The notes under the pieces are model-generated. The model had not been told where the DNA came from, made no database searches, and saw nothing but the letters and a program-made list of their open reading frames with translations. Source: Enterobacter cloacae complex sp. R_G8 (GTDB lineage Bacteria; Pseudomonadota; Gammaproteobacteria; Enterobacterales; Enterobacteriaceae). From it: DNA of 64,000 nucleotides. Position 1 is the stretch's first letter. Each line of letters begins with the position of its first letter. The translations under genes were made by a program, and so were the position numbers. The stretch spans positions 1,860,001 to 1,924,000 of the forward strand of contig NZ_CP102246.1 of the NCBI RefSeq assembly GCF_024599795.1. The letters run 5' to 3'. This document shows, one piece after another, positions 19,514 through 29,225 of this stretch.

Positions 19514-20992
19514 ATGAGCTTACGTGAAAAAACCATCAGCGGCGCCAAGTGGTCAGCGATGGCGACTATCGTCATCATTGGTCTGGGTCTGGTGCAGATG
19601 ACCGTGCTGGCGCGCATTATCGATAACCACCAGTTCGGTCTGCTGACCGTCTCGCTGGTGATTATCGCGCTGGCCGACACGCTGTCTGACTTCGGTATCG
19701 CCAACTCGATTATCCAGCGCAAAGAGATTAGCCAGCTGGAGCTGACCACGCTCTACTGGCTGAACGTCGGGCTGGGGATTTTTGTTTTTGTGCTGGTGTT
19801 CCTGCTGAGCGATGTGATCGCCAGCGTGCTGCACAACCCGGATCTGGCCCCGCTGATGCGCACGCTGTCGTTTGCCTTTGTGGTGATCCCACACGGGCAG
19901 CAGTTCCGCGCGCTGATGCAAAAAGAGCTGGAATTCAACAAGATCGGCATGATTGAAACCAGCGCCGTGCTGGCGGGCTTTACCTTCACGGTGGTGAGCG
20001 CCCATTTCTGGCCGCTGGCCATGACCGCCATTCTGGGGTATCTGGTGAACTCTGCCGTGCGCACGCTGCTGTTCGGCTACTTTGGCCGCAAGAACTACCG
20101 CCCGGGGCTGCATTTCTCCCTGGCGTCCGTCTCCTCAAACCTGCGCTTTGGCGCCTGGCTGACGGCCGACAGCATCATCAACTACGTCAACACCAACCTT
20201 TCCACGCTGGTGCTGGCGCGCATTCTGGGGGCGAGCGTCGCGGGGGGCTATAACCTGGCCTACAACGTTGCGGTCGTCCCGCCGATGAAGCTCAACCCGA
20301 TTATCACCCGCGTGCTGTTTCCGGCGTTCGCCAAGATTCAGGACGACACTGAAAAGCTGCGCGTCAACTTCTACAAGCTGCTTTCGGTAGTGGGGATTAT
20401 CAACTTCCCGGTGCTGCTGGGGCTGATGGTGGTGTCGAGTAACTTTGTGCCGCTGGTGTTTGGCGAGAAATGGAACAGCATCATCCCGATCCTGCAGTTG
20501 CTCTGCGTGGTGGGGCTGCTGCGCTCCGTGGGGAACCCGATTGGCTCCCTGCTGATGGCGAAAGCGCGCGTGGATATCAGCTTTAAGTTCAATGTGTTTA
20601 AAACCTTCCTGTTTATTCCGGCAATTATCGTCGGCGGACACATGGCGGGCGCCATTGGCGTCACGCTGGGCTTTCTGCTGGTGCAAATCATCAACACCGT
20701 GTTGAGCTACTTCATCATGATCAAGCCGGTGCTGGGCTCCAGCTACCGTCAGTACATCCTGAGCCTGTGGCTGCCGTTTTATCTCTCCCTGCCGACCCTG
20801 GTGGTGAGCTACGGTCTGGGCATGCTCCTGAAGGGCCATTTGCCCCTGGCCGCGCTGCTGGCAGTGCAGGTTGCCGCGGGCGCGCTGGCGTTTGGGGTGA
20901 TGATTGTGCTGTCACGCAATGCGCTGGTGGTGGAGATGAAGCGCCAGTTTTGCCGTAACGAAAAAATGAAAACGCTGCTTCGCGCAGGCTAG
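19514..20992 (+). CDS. wzxC: WzxC, colanic acid flippase
   Basis: A 492-residue integral membrane protein of the MVF/MOP (polysaccharide transport) superfamily with about 12-14 hydrophobic helices. It flips undecaprenyl-diphosphate-linked repeat units to the periplasm. It starts MSLREKTISGAKWSA, typical of WzxC/TuaB-type flippases. It follows wcaJ with a 1-nt gap; wcaK starts 17 nt after its stop. Confidence 0.96.
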   Translation: MSLREKTISGAKWSAMATIVIIGLGLVQMTVLARIIDNHQFGLLTVSLVIIALADTLSDFGIANSIIQRKEISQLELTTLYWLNVGLGIFVFVLVFLLSDVIASVLHNPDLAPLMRTLSFAFVVIPHGQQFRALMQKELEFNKIGMIETSAVLAGFTFTVVSAHFWPLAMTAILGYLVNSAVRTLLFGYFGRKNYRPGLHFSLASVSSNLRFGAWLTADSIINYVNTNLSTLVLARILGASVAGGYNLAYNVAVVPPMKLNPIITRVLFPAFAKIQDDTEKLRVNFYKLLSVVGIINFPVLLGLMVVSSNFVPLVFGEKWNSIIPILQLLCVVGLLRSVGNPIGSLLMAKARVDISFKFNVFKTFLFIPAIIVGGHMAGAIGVTLGFLLVQIINTVLSYFIMIKPVLGSSYRQYILSLWLPFYLSLPTLVVSYGLGMLLKGHLPLAALLAVQVAAGALAFGVMIVLSRNALVVEMKRQFCRNEKMKTLLRAG

Positions 20993-21009
20993 TTATTTAA
21001 GAGGCCATT

Positions 21010-22290
21010 ATGAAATTATTAATTCTTGGCAACCATACCTGCGGCAACCGTGGCGACAGCGCCATCCTGCGCGGTTTACTGGATGCAATTAACACCCTTA
21101 AGCCTGAGACAGAAGTGGACGTGATGAGCCGTTACCCGGTCAGCTCATCCTGGTTACTGAACCGCCCGGTGATGGGCGACCCGCTCTACAGCCAGATGAA
21201 ACAGCATAATAACGCTGCGGGCGTGATGGGGCGCGTGAAGAAAGTGTTGCGTCGCCGCTACCAGCATCAGGTGCTGCTTTCTCGCGTAACCGACACCGGC
21301 AAGCTGCGCAACATCGCTATCGCGCAGGGCTTTACCGATTTTGTGCGTTTGCTTTCCGGCTATGACGCCATCATTCAGGTGGGCGGTTCGTTCTTTGTCG
21401 ATCTCTACGGCGTGCCGCAGTTTGAGCACGCCCTCTGCACCTTTATGGCGAAGAAGCCGCTGTTTATGATTGGTCACAGCGTCGGGCCATTCCAGGAACC
21501 TCAGTTCAACCAGCTGGCAAACTATGTGTTTGGCCACTGCGATGCCCTGATTTTGCGTGAGTCAGTCAGCCTCGACATGATGAAGCGCAGCGAGATCGAC
21601 ACCTCGAAAGTCGAGCACGGGGTGGATACTGCGTGGCTGGTGGATCACCAGGACGACAGCTTCCAGCCGAGCTACGCGGTGCAACACTGGCTGGACGTGG
21701 CGGCGAAACAGAAAACTGTCGCCATTACCCTGCGTGAGCTGGCGCCTTTTGATAAGCGTTTAGGTACGACTCAGGCCGCCTACGAGAAGGCCTTTGCCGA
21801 GGTCGTAAACCGCGTGCTGGACAGCGGTTATCAGGTGCTGGCGCTCTCCACCTGTACCGGTATCGATAGCTACAACAAGGACGATCGCATGGTGGCACTG
21901 AACCTGCGTCATCTGGTGAACGATCCGTCACGGTATCACGTGGTGATGGACGAACTGAACGATCTGGAGATGGGCAAACTGCTCTCTGCTTGTGACCTGA
22001 CCGTGGGCACCCGTCTGCACTCTGCCATCATCTCGATGAACTTCGGCACGCCGGCCATTGCCATTAACTATGAGCACAAATCTGCCGGGATTATGCAGCA
22101 ACTGGGGATGCCGGAAATGGCCGTGGATATCCGTCATCTGCTGGATGGCTCGCTCGGCGCAATGGTGGGCGACACCCTTGGGCAACTGCCCGCCGTCAAT
22201 GAGCGCCTGGCCGTGGCGGTAAAAGCCGAGCGCGAAAAGGGGATGGGGATGGTGAAATCGGTGCTTGACCGCGTGCGGGAGGGGAAATGA
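21010..22290 (+). CDS. wcaK: WcaK, putative colanic acid pyruvyl transferase
   Basis: A 426-residue protein of the polysaccharide pyruvyltransferase (CsaB/PS_pyruv_trans) family. It begins MKLLILGNHTCGNRGDSAIL, with the family's glycine-rich G-N-x-G-D start. The C-terminal half holds GTRLHSAIISMNFGTPA near 338, containing the conserved Arg-Leu-His. Colanic acid carries a pyruvate ketal on its terminal galactose, which this enzyme is expected to add from PEP. It overlaps wcaL by 4 nt. Confidence 0.94.
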   Translation: MKLLILGNHTCGNRGDSAILRGLLDAINTLKPETEVDVMSRYPVSSSWLLNRPVMGDPLYSQMKQHNNAAGVMGRVKKVLRRRYQHQVLLSRVTDTGKLRNIAIAQGFTDFVRLLSGYDAIIQVGGSFFVDLYGVPQFEHALCTFMAKKPLFMIGHSVGPFQEPQFNQLANYVFGHCDALILRESVSLDMMKRSEIDTSKVEHGVDTAWLVDHQDDSFQPSYAVQHWLDVAAKQKTVAITLRELAPFDKRLGTTQAAYEKAFAEVVNRVLDSGYQVLALSTCTGIDSYNKDDRMVALNLRHLVNDPSRYHVVMDELNDLEMGKLLSACDLTVGTRLHSAIISMNFGTPAIAINYEHKSAGIMQQLGMPEMAVDIRHLLDGSLGAMVGDTLGQLPAVNERLAVAVKAEREKGMGMVKSVLDRVREGK

Positions 22291-23507
22291 AGGTTGGTTT
22301 CTTCTTACTGAAATTTCCACTGTCGTCTGAAACCTTTGTACTCAATCAAATCACCGCGTTTATCGATATGGGATATGACGTGGAAATTATCGCCCTGCAA
22401 AAGGGCGATACACAAAACACCCATGCGGCGTATACCCAGTATGGGCTGGAGGCGAAAACCCGCTGGCTGCAGGATGAGCCCTCCGGAAAAGTGAACAAAC
22501 TGCGCTACCGCGCCAGCCAGACCTTACGCGGGCTCCATCGCGCGTCAACCTGGCGTGCGCTGAACATCTCCCGCTATGGCGCGGAGTCGCGCAATCTGAT
22601 CCTGTCGGCCATCTGCGGGCAAACGGCGCAGCCGTACCGTGCTGATGTGTTTATCGCCCACTTTGGCCCTGCGGGAGTGACCGCAGCCAAACTGCGCGAG
22701 CTGGGGGTCATTGACGGGAAGATCGCCACGATCTTCCACGGTATCGATATCTCCAGCCGTGAGGTGCTGAACCATTACACCCCGGAGTATCAGCAGCTGT
22801 TCCAGCGCGGCGACATGATGCTGCCCATCAGCGATCTGTGGGCCGGACGCCTCAAAAACATGGGCTGCCCGGGCGAGAAAATCACCGTTTCGCGGATGGG
22901 CGTGGATTTGGCGCGCTTTACCCGCCGTCCGGTCAAGGTGCCGGGTAAACCGCTGCAGATTATCTCCGTTGCCCGACTGACCGAGAAGAAAGGGCTGCAT
23001 GTGGCGATTGAAGCCTGCCGTCAGTTAAAGGCGCGCGGCGTGGATTTCCACTATCGCATTCTGGGTATCGGCCCGTGGGAGCGACGTCTGCGTACGCTTA
23101 TTGAACAATATCAGCTGGAAGCGCACGTGGAGATGCCGGGCTTTAAGCCGAGCCACGAGGTGAAGGCCATGCTCGATGAAGCCGACGTGTTTCTGCTGCC
23201 GTCTGTTACCGGTGCCGATGGCGACATGGAAGGCATTCCGGTGGCGCTGATGGAAGCGATGGCCGTGGGGATCCCGGTGGTATCGACCCTGCATAGCGGG
23301 ATCCCGGAGCTGATCAAGTCTGACCATTCCGGCTGGCTGGTCCCCGAAAATAACGCCATGGCCCTGGCAGATCGGCTGGCCGCGTTTAGCGATATCGACC
23401 AGCAGACGCTGGAGCCCGTGCTGCACAATGCCCGACAAAAAGTCGAGGCAGATTTTAACCAGCAGGTGATCAATCGCCAGTTAGCGAGCCTGCTGCAAAC
23501 GTTGTAA
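22287..23507 (+). CDS. wcaL: WcaL, colanic acid glycosyltransferase (GT4)
   Basis: A 406-residue GT-B enzyme of the amylovoran AmsK/WcaL type. The N-terminal domain begins MKVGFFLLKFPLSSETFVLNQ. GT4 signatures follow: ISVARLTEKKGL near 227 and GIPVALMEAMAVGIPVVST (about 315-333) with its catalytic-type Glu. It likely adds a late sugar of the colanic acid side chain. The start overlaps wcaK by 4 nt. Confidence 0.95.
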   Translation: MKVGFFLLKFPLSSETFVLNQITAFIDMGYDVEIIALQKGDTQNTHAAYTQYGLEAKTRWLQDEPSGKVNKLRYRASQTLRGLHRASTWRALNISRYGAESRNLILSAICGQTAQPYRADVFIAHFGPAGVTAAKLRELGVIDGKIATIFHGIDISSREVLNHYTPEYQQLFQRGDMMLPISDLWAGRLKNMGCPGEKITVSRMGVDLARFTRRPVKVPGKPLQIISVARLTEKKGLHVAIEACRQLKARGVDFHYRILGIGPWERRLRTLIEQYQLEAHVEMPGFKPSHEVKAMLDEADVFLLPSVTGADGDMEGIPVALMEAMAVGIPVVSTLHSGIPELIKSDHSGWLVPENNAMALADRLAAFSDIDQQTLEPVLHNARQKVEADFNQQVINRQLASLLQTL

Positions 23508-23519
23508 CGCCGAGGTTGT

Positions 23520-24911
23520 ATGCTGAAAAAGATTACCCGACGCAGCTTTGTCTCTTCTCTGTCCGTCCTGGCGGCAATGCCGCTGCTGTCGTCCCGCGTT
23601 GCGCGGGCGGCAACCGGCAAGACGGTCTCTGTTAATCAGTACAATAACAACGACTGGATCGCCGCCTTTAAGCAGGCGTTTAGCGAAGGCGACACCGTCG
23701 TTGTCCCTGCAGGGCTCACCTGCAAAAACATCAACACGGGCATTTTCATTCCTGACGGCAAAACGCTGCTGATTCGTGGGGCATTAACCGGCAATGGCCG
23801 GGGGCGCTTTGTCCTGCAGGAGGGCAGCAAAGTCATCGGTGAGGGCGAAGGCCGTACCGAAAACATAACCCTTGACGTTCGCGGCTCAGACTGTGTGATC
23901 AAAGGGCTGGCGATGAGCGGATTTGGCCCGGTAACGCAAATCTACATTGGCGGCAAAAAGCCCAGCGTGATGCGTAATCTGGTTATTGATAACATCCGCG
24001 TGAGCCAGGCCAATTACGCCATCCTGCGCCAGGGGTTTCATAACCAGGTGGACGGCGCCCGCATCACCAACAGCAAATTCAGCCACCTGCAGGGCGATGC
24101 GATCGAGTGGAACGTGGCCATCAATGATCGAAATATCCTGATCTCCGACCATGTGATCGACAACATCAACTGTACCAACGGGAAGATTAACTGGGGGATT
24201 GGTATTGGCCTTGCGGGCAGTACCTACGACAACGACTACCCGGAAAAGCAGACCGTGAAGAACTTTGTGGTGGCCAATATCACCGGCAGCAACTGCCGCC
24301 AGTTGGTCCACGTCGAGAACGGTAAGCACTTTATTATTCGCAATATTAAAGCCAAAAATATTACGCCTGATTTCAGTAAAAAGGCGGGAATAGACAATGC
24401 CACCGTAGCAATTTATGGCTGTGATAATTTCGTTATTGATAATGTCGATATGGTCAATAGTGCCGGAATGTTAATCGGTTACGGTGTGATTAAAGGCGAC
24501 TACCTGTCGATTCCGCAGAACTTCAAGCTTAACGATATTCGTCTGAATAATAGCCAGCTTGCCTATAAGTTGCGCGGCATACAAATTTCATCCGGTAATG
24601 CGACCTCGTTTGTGGCCATCACCAACGTCGAGATGCAGCGCGCGACGCTAGAGCTGCATAACAAACCTCAGCACCTTTTCTTACGCAATATCAATGTGAT
24701 GCAGGAAGCGGCAATCGGGCCGGCCCTCAAGCTGAACTTCGACCTGCGTAAGGATGTACGGGGTAAATTCATGGCGAAAGACGAGACGTTGCTGTCGCTG
24801 GCAAACATCAAAGCAGTGAATGAGAAGGGGCAGAGCTCGGTGGATATTGACCGGGTGGATCAGCATGTGGTGAATACGGAACGGCTGAACTTCGCACTTC
24901 CGCACAGATAA
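23520..24911 (+). CDS. wcaM: WcaM, exported beta-helix protein of the colanic acid operon
   Basis: A 463-residue protein and the last gene of the operon. The N-terminus shows a Tat-like signal: TRRSFV at about 6-11, a hydrophobic stretch, then VARA|AT near residue 30. The rest shows irregular repeats of Ile/Val/Asn-rich strands ([28 protein letters not shown]), typical of a right-handed parallel beta-helix as in pectate-lyase-like proteins. The role is undefined; colanic acid binding, modification or cleavage in the periplasm is an inference. The last third is more AT-rich than its surroundings. Confidence 0.93.
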   Translation: MLKKITRRSFVSSLSVLAAMPLLSSRVARAATGKTVSVNQYNNNDWIAAFKQAFSEGDTVVVPAGLTCKNINTGIFIPDGKTLLIRGALTGNGRGRFVLQEGSKVIGEGEGRTENITLDVRGSDCVIKGLAMSGFGPVTQIYIGGKKPSVMRNLVIDNIRVSQANYAILRQGFHNQVDGARITNSKFSHLQGDAIEWNVAINDRNILISDHVIDNINCTNGKINWGIGIGLAGSTYDNDYPEKQTVKNFVVANITGSNCRQLVHVENGKHFIIRNIKAKNITPDFSKKAGIDNATVAIYGCDNFVIDNVDMVNSAGMLIGYGVIKGDYLSIPQNFKLNDIRLNNSQLAYKLRGIQISSGNATSFVAITNVEMQRATLELHNKPQHLFLRNINVMQEAAIGPALKLNFDLRKDVRGKFMAKDETLLSLANIKAVNEKGQSSVDIDRVDQHVVNTERLNFALPHR

Positions 24912-25087
24912 TCGTCAGCAGGCTTTTTTGCGACTATTCCTGGCATGGAATCGCATTCTATTCAGATTACAACTACTGTAATTTGTGATGCTAAGGCGTA
25001 ATATCCCTTCAGGATTACGGCAAATCATGCTGGCGAAAACAGGTTTAAGAGCTATAATTCGTCAACCATTTTAAGGTGGAAGAAATA
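24912..25087 (+). promoter_or_regulatory. wcaM-galF intergenic region with candidate galF promoter
   Basis: A 176-bp gap. A perfect TATAAT lies at 25053-25058, 35 bp before the galF ATG, with only a weak -35 (CTGGCG near 25030-25035, spacer 17). A short inverted repeat ATTCC/GGAAT lies at 24938-24953. No clear intrinsic terminator was found after wcaM, although a short T run follows at 24923-24928. AAGGTGGAAG at 25072-25081 is a strong galF ribosome site. Confidence 0.45.
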
Positions 25088-25984
25088 ATGATTAATTTGA
25101 AAGCAGTCATTCCGGTAGCCGGACTGGGCATGCATATGCTGCCAGCCACAAAAGCCATTCCAAAAGAGATGCTACCGATCGTCGACAAGCCGATGATTCA
25201 ATACATCGTCGACGAGATTGTTGCTGCAGGGATCAAAGAAATCGTTCTGGTTACGCACTCGTCCAAGAATGCGGTAGAAAACCACTTCGACACCTCTTAC
25301 GAACTCGAAGCGCTGCTGGAGCAGCGTGTTAAACGTCAACTGCTGGCCGAAGTGCAGTCTATTTGTCCTCCTGGCGTGACCATCATGAACGTCCGTCAGG
25401 CGCAACCGCTGGGCCTGGGTCACTCCATCCTGTGTGCTCGTCCGGTCGTGGGCGACAACCCGTTCATCGTGGTCCTGCCGGATATCATCATCGATACCGC
25501 TTCTGCGGATCCGCTGCGCTACAACCTGGCGGCGATGGTGGCGCGTTTCAACGAAACAGGCCGCAGCCAGGTGCTGGCGAAACGCATGAAAGGCGATCTC
25601 TCTGAGTACTCTGTAATCCAGACTAAAGAAGCGCTGGAGACAGAAGGGCAGGTGAGCCGCATCGTTGAGTTTATCGAAAAGCCGGATCAGCCGCAGACGC
25701 TGGATTCTGACCTGATGGCGGTTGGCCGTTATGTCCTGAACGCGGATATCTGGGCCGAGCTGGAAAAAACCGAGCCAGGCGCCTGGGACCGTATCCAGTT
25801 GACCGATGCGATTGCCGAGCTGGCGAAAAAGCAGTCTGTTGACGCGATGCTGATGACCGGTGAGAGCTACGACTGCGGTAAAAAGCTGGGCTATATGCAG
25901 GCATTTGTGAACTATGGACTGCGTAACCTGAAGGAAGGGGCGAAGTTCAGAAGCCGGATTGAGAAGTTGTTAGCTAACGACTGA
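25088..25984 (+). CDS. galF: GalF, UDP-glucose pyrophosphorylase-like protein
   Basis: A 298-residue nucleotidyltransferase related to GalU. The start at 25088 ([12 protein letters not shown]) matches E. coli, and four in-frame codons upstream are not used. The signature loop reads [18 protein letters not shown] where active GalU has Thr-Arg in place of Met-His. This substitution is characteristic of GalF, which has low or no pyrophosphorylase activity and is proposed to modulate GalU. The sugar-binding FIEKPDQP motif is near 197. It marks the boundary between colanic acid and O-antigen clusters. Confidence 0.97.
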   Translation: MINLKAVIPVAGLGMHMLPATKAIPKEMLPIVDKPMIQYIVDEIVAAGIKEIVLVTHSSKNAVENHFDTSYELEALLEQRVKRQLLAEVQSICPPGVTIMNVRQAQPLGLGHSILCARPVVGDNPFIVVLPDIIIDTASADPLRYNLAAMVARFNETGRSQVLAKRMKGDLSEYSVIQTKEALETEGQVSRIVEFIEKPDQPQTLDSDLMAVGRYVLNADIWAELEKTEPGAWDRIQLTDAIAELAKKQSVDAMLMTGESYDCGKKLGYMQAFVNYGLRNLKEGAKFRSRIEKLLAND

Positions 25985-26009
25985 TTTTATCTTACTTGAT
26001 TTACGCAAG

Positions 26010-26064
26010 CGGCAGTCATCATTGGGTATGTTGCAACATAACCAAAATGATGACTGCCGTTTTT
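26010..26064 (+). terminator. Strong intrinsic terminator after galF
   Basis: CGGCAGTCATCATT (26010-26023) pairs perfectly with AATGATGACTGCCG (26046-26059), followed by TTTTT (26060-26064). The inner part contains the perfect palindrome TATGTTGCAACATA (26027-26040), so the hairpin can extend almost to its centre. It separates galF from the ops-controlled O-antigen operon. Confidence 0.9.
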
Positions 26065-26337
26065 CGTTATTAATTCTAATGATAACATGGATTTATCTGA
26101 TTTAAATCTGGTCAGATTTGTGACGATTTGTGCTTGTTTCTGAGGTCATTTAGGACGACAATTAACGCCAGTTTTTGTCTGAATCCAGACCAGAAAAATC
26201 ATTTATTCAAACTTCGCTCAGTGCACTGGTAGCTGTTAAGCCAGGGGCGGTAGCGTGCAAAATTTCTGAAGCCGATATTAATTATCCGGTATCAGAACGC
26301 CAATATCTCGACAAATTCAATAGACGGAACAGATCAC
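26065..26337 (+). promoter_or_regulatory. O-antigen operon promoter region and leader
   Basis: The 273 bp between the galF terminator and the rmlB start hold the O-antigen promoter, the JUMPstart element and a leader of about 80 nt after ops. The AT-rich stretch 26070-26170 is the likely promoter position, but no convincing -35/-10 pair was identified. An open frame crosses this region into rmlB in another frame and is not considered real. Confidence 0.6.
26219..26256 (+). promoter_or_regulatory. Canonical JUMPstart/ops element before rmlB
   Basis: The element starts CAGTGCACTGGTAGCTGTTA and ends with the ops core GGCGGTAGCGT at 26246-26256. It agrees much more closely with the textbook JUMPstart than the copy upstream of wza. 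It is expected to recruit RfaH to RNA polymerase entering the O-antigen operon. The rmlB start codon is 81 nt downstream. Confidence 0.95.
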
Positions 26338-27420
26338 GTGAAAATTCTTGTGACGGGCGGGGCCGGCTTTATCGGCTCAGCAGTGGTACGACATATTATT
26401 AAAAATACCCAGGATGAAGTCGTCAATGTGGACAAACTGACGTATGCCGGCAACCTGGAGTCACTTACCGAAGTGAGTGATAGCGCCAGATATGTCTTTG
26501 AGCATGCGGACATTTGCGACAAGAGTGCCATGGATCGTATCTTTGCTGAGCATAAGCCGGATGCCGTTATGCACCTGGCGGCTGAGAGTCATGTCGATCG
26601 TTCCATCACCGGCCCGGCCGCGTTTATTGAAACCAATATTGTCGGTACCTATATATTGCTGGAAGCGGCTCGTGCTTACTGGTCCACTTTAGATGATGCG
26701 GCGAAGAAGGCGTTTCGTTTCCATCATATCTCTACCGATGAAGTGTATGGCGATTTGCCGCACCCGGACGAGTACCCGGTTTCTACTGATCTGCCGCTCT
26801 TTACCGAAACCACAGCTTATGCGCCGAGCAGCCCGTATTCTGCGTCTAAAGCGTCCAGCGATCACCTGGTTCGCGCATGGCTGCGTACCTATGGGTTCCC
26901 GACCATCGTCACTAACTGCTCCAATAACTACGGCCCGTATCATTTCCCTGAGAAACTGATCCCGCTGGTGATTTTGAATGCCCTGGACGGTAAACCGCTG
27001 CCAATTTATGGCAAAGGCGACCAGATCCGCGACTGGCTGTACGTTGAAGACCATGCGCGTGCGCTGTACATTGTCGTAACTCAGGGTAAACCGGGTGAGA
27101 CTTACAACATCGGCGGGCATAACGAAAAGCAAAATCTGGACGTGGTGCACACCATTTGTGATCTGCTGGATGAAATTGTTCCGAAAGAGGGGTCGTATCG
27201 CGACCAGATCACTTATGTTGCTGACCGCCCAGGGCATGACCGCCGCTACGCGATTGACGCACATAAAATTGGTGTTGAGCTGGCATGGAAGCCGGAAGAG
27301 ACGTTTGAAAGTGGGATTCGTAAAACTGTGGAATGGTATTTGAATAATCAAGTTTGGGTAAAAAATGTTGTGAATGGCTCATATCAAAATTGGGTAAAAA
27401 AGAACTACGATAATAGATAA
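26338..27420 (+). CDS. rmlB: RmlB, dTDP-glucose 4,6-dehydratase
   Basis: A 360-residue extended SDR making dTDP-4-keto-6-deoxyglucose. It starts with GTG; no ATG is available because the NAD-binding GGAGFIG begins at residue 7. Motifs are [11 protein letters not shown] near 82, STDEVYG with the catalytic Asp-Glu near 134, and Y-S-A-S-K near 167. Very similar to E. coli RfbB except for a divergent C-terminal ~30 residues. Its composition is like the core genome up to about 27300, then AT-rich, so a recombination junction may lie near its 3' end. Confidence 0.97.
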   Translation: MKILVTGGAGFIGSAVVRHIIKNTQDEVVNVDKLTYAGNLESLTEVSDSARYVFEHADICDKSAMDRIFAEHKPDAVMHLAAESHVDRSITGPAAFIETNIVGTYILLEAARAYWSTLDDAAKKAFRFHHISTDEVYGDLPHPDEYPVSTDLPLFTETTAYAPSSPYSASKASSDHLVRAWLRTYGFPTIVTNCSNNYGPYHFPEKLIPLVILNALDGKPLPIYGKGDQIRDWLYVEDHARALYIVVTQGKPGETYNIGGHNEKQNLDVVHTICDLLDEIVPKEGSYRDQITYVADRPGHDRRYAIDAHKIGVELAWKPEETFESGIRKTVEWYLNNQVWVKNVVNGSYQNWVKKNYDNR

Positions 27421-27468
27421 ACGAGCATTTTAACGTTTTTAAAGATAAATCTAACGAATTAAGTGAAA

Positions 27469-28356
27469 ATGAAAATGGAAAGACGCAAAGGTATTATTCT
27501 CGCTGGCGGATCAGGCACTCGTTTATATCCCGTAACAATGGCCGTGAGCAAACAATTGCTACCAGTATACGACAAGCCAATGATCTATTATCCTTTGTCT
27601 ACATTAATGCTTGCAGGTATCCGTGATATATTAATCATAAGCACTCCTCTTGAAACACCTCGATTTCAGCATTTATTAGGTGACGGAAGTAAATGGGGAA
27701 TTAATCTTCAGTATAAAGTACAGGAAAGTCCAGACGGTCTTGCTCAGGCTTTTATCATTGGGGAAGAATTTATCGGCGACGATTGCTGTGCCCTGATTCT
27801 TGGCGATAATATTTTTTATGGGCATGATTTGCCGAAAGAACTTGAAATAGCTATGCAGCGTCAGTCGGGGGCAACAGTCTTTGCATATCATGTAACTGAT
27901 CCAGAACGGTATGGCGTAATCGAATTTGATAAGCAAGGCAAAGTGATTTCTCTTGAAGAGAAACCAACTCAACCAAAGAGTAACTATGCTGCAACAGGTC
28001 TTTATTTCTACGATCGTCAGGTGATTGAGATGGCAAAAAAATTAAAGCCTTCAGCACGCGGTGAATTAGAAATTACAGATATCAATAATATCTATATGCA
28101 GCAGGATGAACTATCTGTTGCACTGATGGGGCGTGGTTATGCCTGGCTTGATACCGGAACACATGAAAGTTTAATCGAAGCAAGTAACTTCATCAGAACG
28201 CTCGAGACTCGTCAGGGGCTGAAAGTATCTTGCCCTGAAGAAATCGCTTATCGTAAAGGGTTCATTACTGCCGAACAAGTACGTGATCTTGCTAAACCGT
28301 TAGGTAAAAATGATTACGGAGCTTATCTTTTACGAATGGTTGAACATGATTTATAG
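27469..28356 (+). CDS. rmlA: RmlA, glucose-1-phosphate thymidylyltransferase
   Basis: A 295-residue enzyme making dTDP-glucose, the first step of dTDP-6-deoxyhexose synthesis. The signature [11 protein letters not shown] is near residue 13, LGDNIFYG near 111 and EEKP near 163. The start is uncertain: GTG 27463, ATG 27469 and ATG 27475 are all in frame with no strong ribosome site. 27469 gives [11 protein letters not shown], closest to E. coli RfbA (MKMRKGIIL). It lies 48 nt after rmlB and shows AT-rich codon use. Confidence 0.95.
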   Translation: MKMERRKGIILAGGSGTRLYPVTMAVSKQLLPVYDKPMIYYPLSTLMLAGIRDILIISTPLETPRFQHLLGDGSKWGINLQYKVQESPDGLAQAFIIGEEFIGDDCCALILGDNIFYGHDLPKELEIAMQRQSGATVFAYHVTDPERYGVIEFDKQGKVISLEEKPTQPKSNYAATGLYFYDRQVIEMAKKLKPSARGELEITDINNIYMQQDELSVALMGRGYAWLDTGTHESLIEASNFIRTLETRQGLKVSCPEEIAYRKGFITAEQVRDLAKPLGKNDYGAYLLRMVEHDL

Positions 28357-28412
28357 TTATGAAGTCTTAATAAAACGCAATGCAAAGTTTATAAGCATTT
28401 AAGGTCAATCAA

Positions 28413-29225
28413 ATGAGTAACAATAAAATCACTGTTTTTGGGGCCGGCGGTTTTATCGGTTCGGCAGTGTATGACAAATTCGAAAAAGCAGGATTTGTCG
28501 TCGCAAAGGGTAATTGGCAATGTTCAGATTTTTCAGGTCAATCACTGGGCACAGTAATTTACTGTTGCGGTGTTGGTGATTGCAGGCGAACCGATGATGT
28601 TATTTACTCTCATGTTGATGCGTTGCGTAATATTGTAAAAACTGCAGATTATGATTCATTAGTTTATGTTTCTTCTACACGAGTTTATCTTGATAATGCT
28701 GAATCATCTGAGACAGCAACATTGCATCTTTCGTTCGACGATAAACGCTGCTTATTCAATCAGGTAAAATTACTGGGCGAAAGTGTTGCCCTCGCACAAA
28801 ACAAACCTTGTTTGATTGTTCGACCCTCAAATGTTTATGGAAAGGCGTTCAACAGTCCACTTTTCCTGCCCTCATTAGTTCGCGATGCAGTTACAAAAGG
28901 GGAAATTAACCTTTTCGTTTCTCAAGATTATGAGAAGGATTATATTTATATAGATGATTTAGTCGATTTTATATTCAAAGGCATTCAGAACAACGTTACT
29001 GGTACGTATAACATCGCTTCAGGTGAAAATGTTTGTGCAAAGAAATTAGTAGACATCATTGAAGCATACACGAAATGCAAATCTGTGTGGCACCCGATTA
29101 ATAGCGAAGATCGTTTTCCCGTGATTAATATAACCAAATATAAATCGTTAAATTTCTCTCCGCGAAAAGTAGAAAGCCTTTTAATTGAGATGATCCATGA
29201 GTTTAGGAAACAGTTTGCTTGCTAA
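28413..29225 (+). CDS. SDR-family NAD(P)-dependent 4-keto-sugar reductase/epimerase-like protein
   Basis: A 270-residue extended short-chain dehydrogenase. It has the dinucleotide motif GAGGFIG (G10, G13, G16), SST at 87-89, and a C-terminal sugar-binding region with DYIYIDDLVDF near 180. The catalytic Y-x3-K position reads F-N-Q-V-K (Phe115, Lys119), so the usual SDR tyrosine is replaced by Phe. By position among rmlA, rmlB and rmlC, and with no rmlD in the window, it is the best candidate for the final 4-keto reduction of a dTDP-6-deoxyhexose (rhamnose, 6-deoxytalose or similar). The Phe makes this uncertain. An AAGGT site precedes the ATG, and the gene overlaps wzx by 29 nt. Confidence 0.7.
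   Translation: MSNNKITVFGAGGFIGSAVYDKFEKAGFVVAKGNWQCSDFSGQSLGTVIYCCGVGDCRRTDDVIYSHVDALRNIVKTADYDSLVYVSSTRVYLDNAESSETATLHLSFDDKRCLFNQVKLLGESVALAQNKPCLIVRPSNVYGKAFNSPLFLPSLVRDAVTKGEINLFVSQDYEKDYIYIDDLVDFIFKGIQNNVTGTYNIASGENVCAKKLVDIIEAYTKCKSVWHPINSEDRFPVINITKYKSLNFSPRKVESLLIEMIHEFRKQFAC

Noticed and set aside
26175..26402. 75-codon open frame across the second JUMPstart into rmlB
   Set aside because: It overlaps the ops element and runs out of frame into the conserved rmlB start. No ribosome site was seen and it has no signal peptide or known motif. Unlike the frame before wza it does not end at the downstream start codon.
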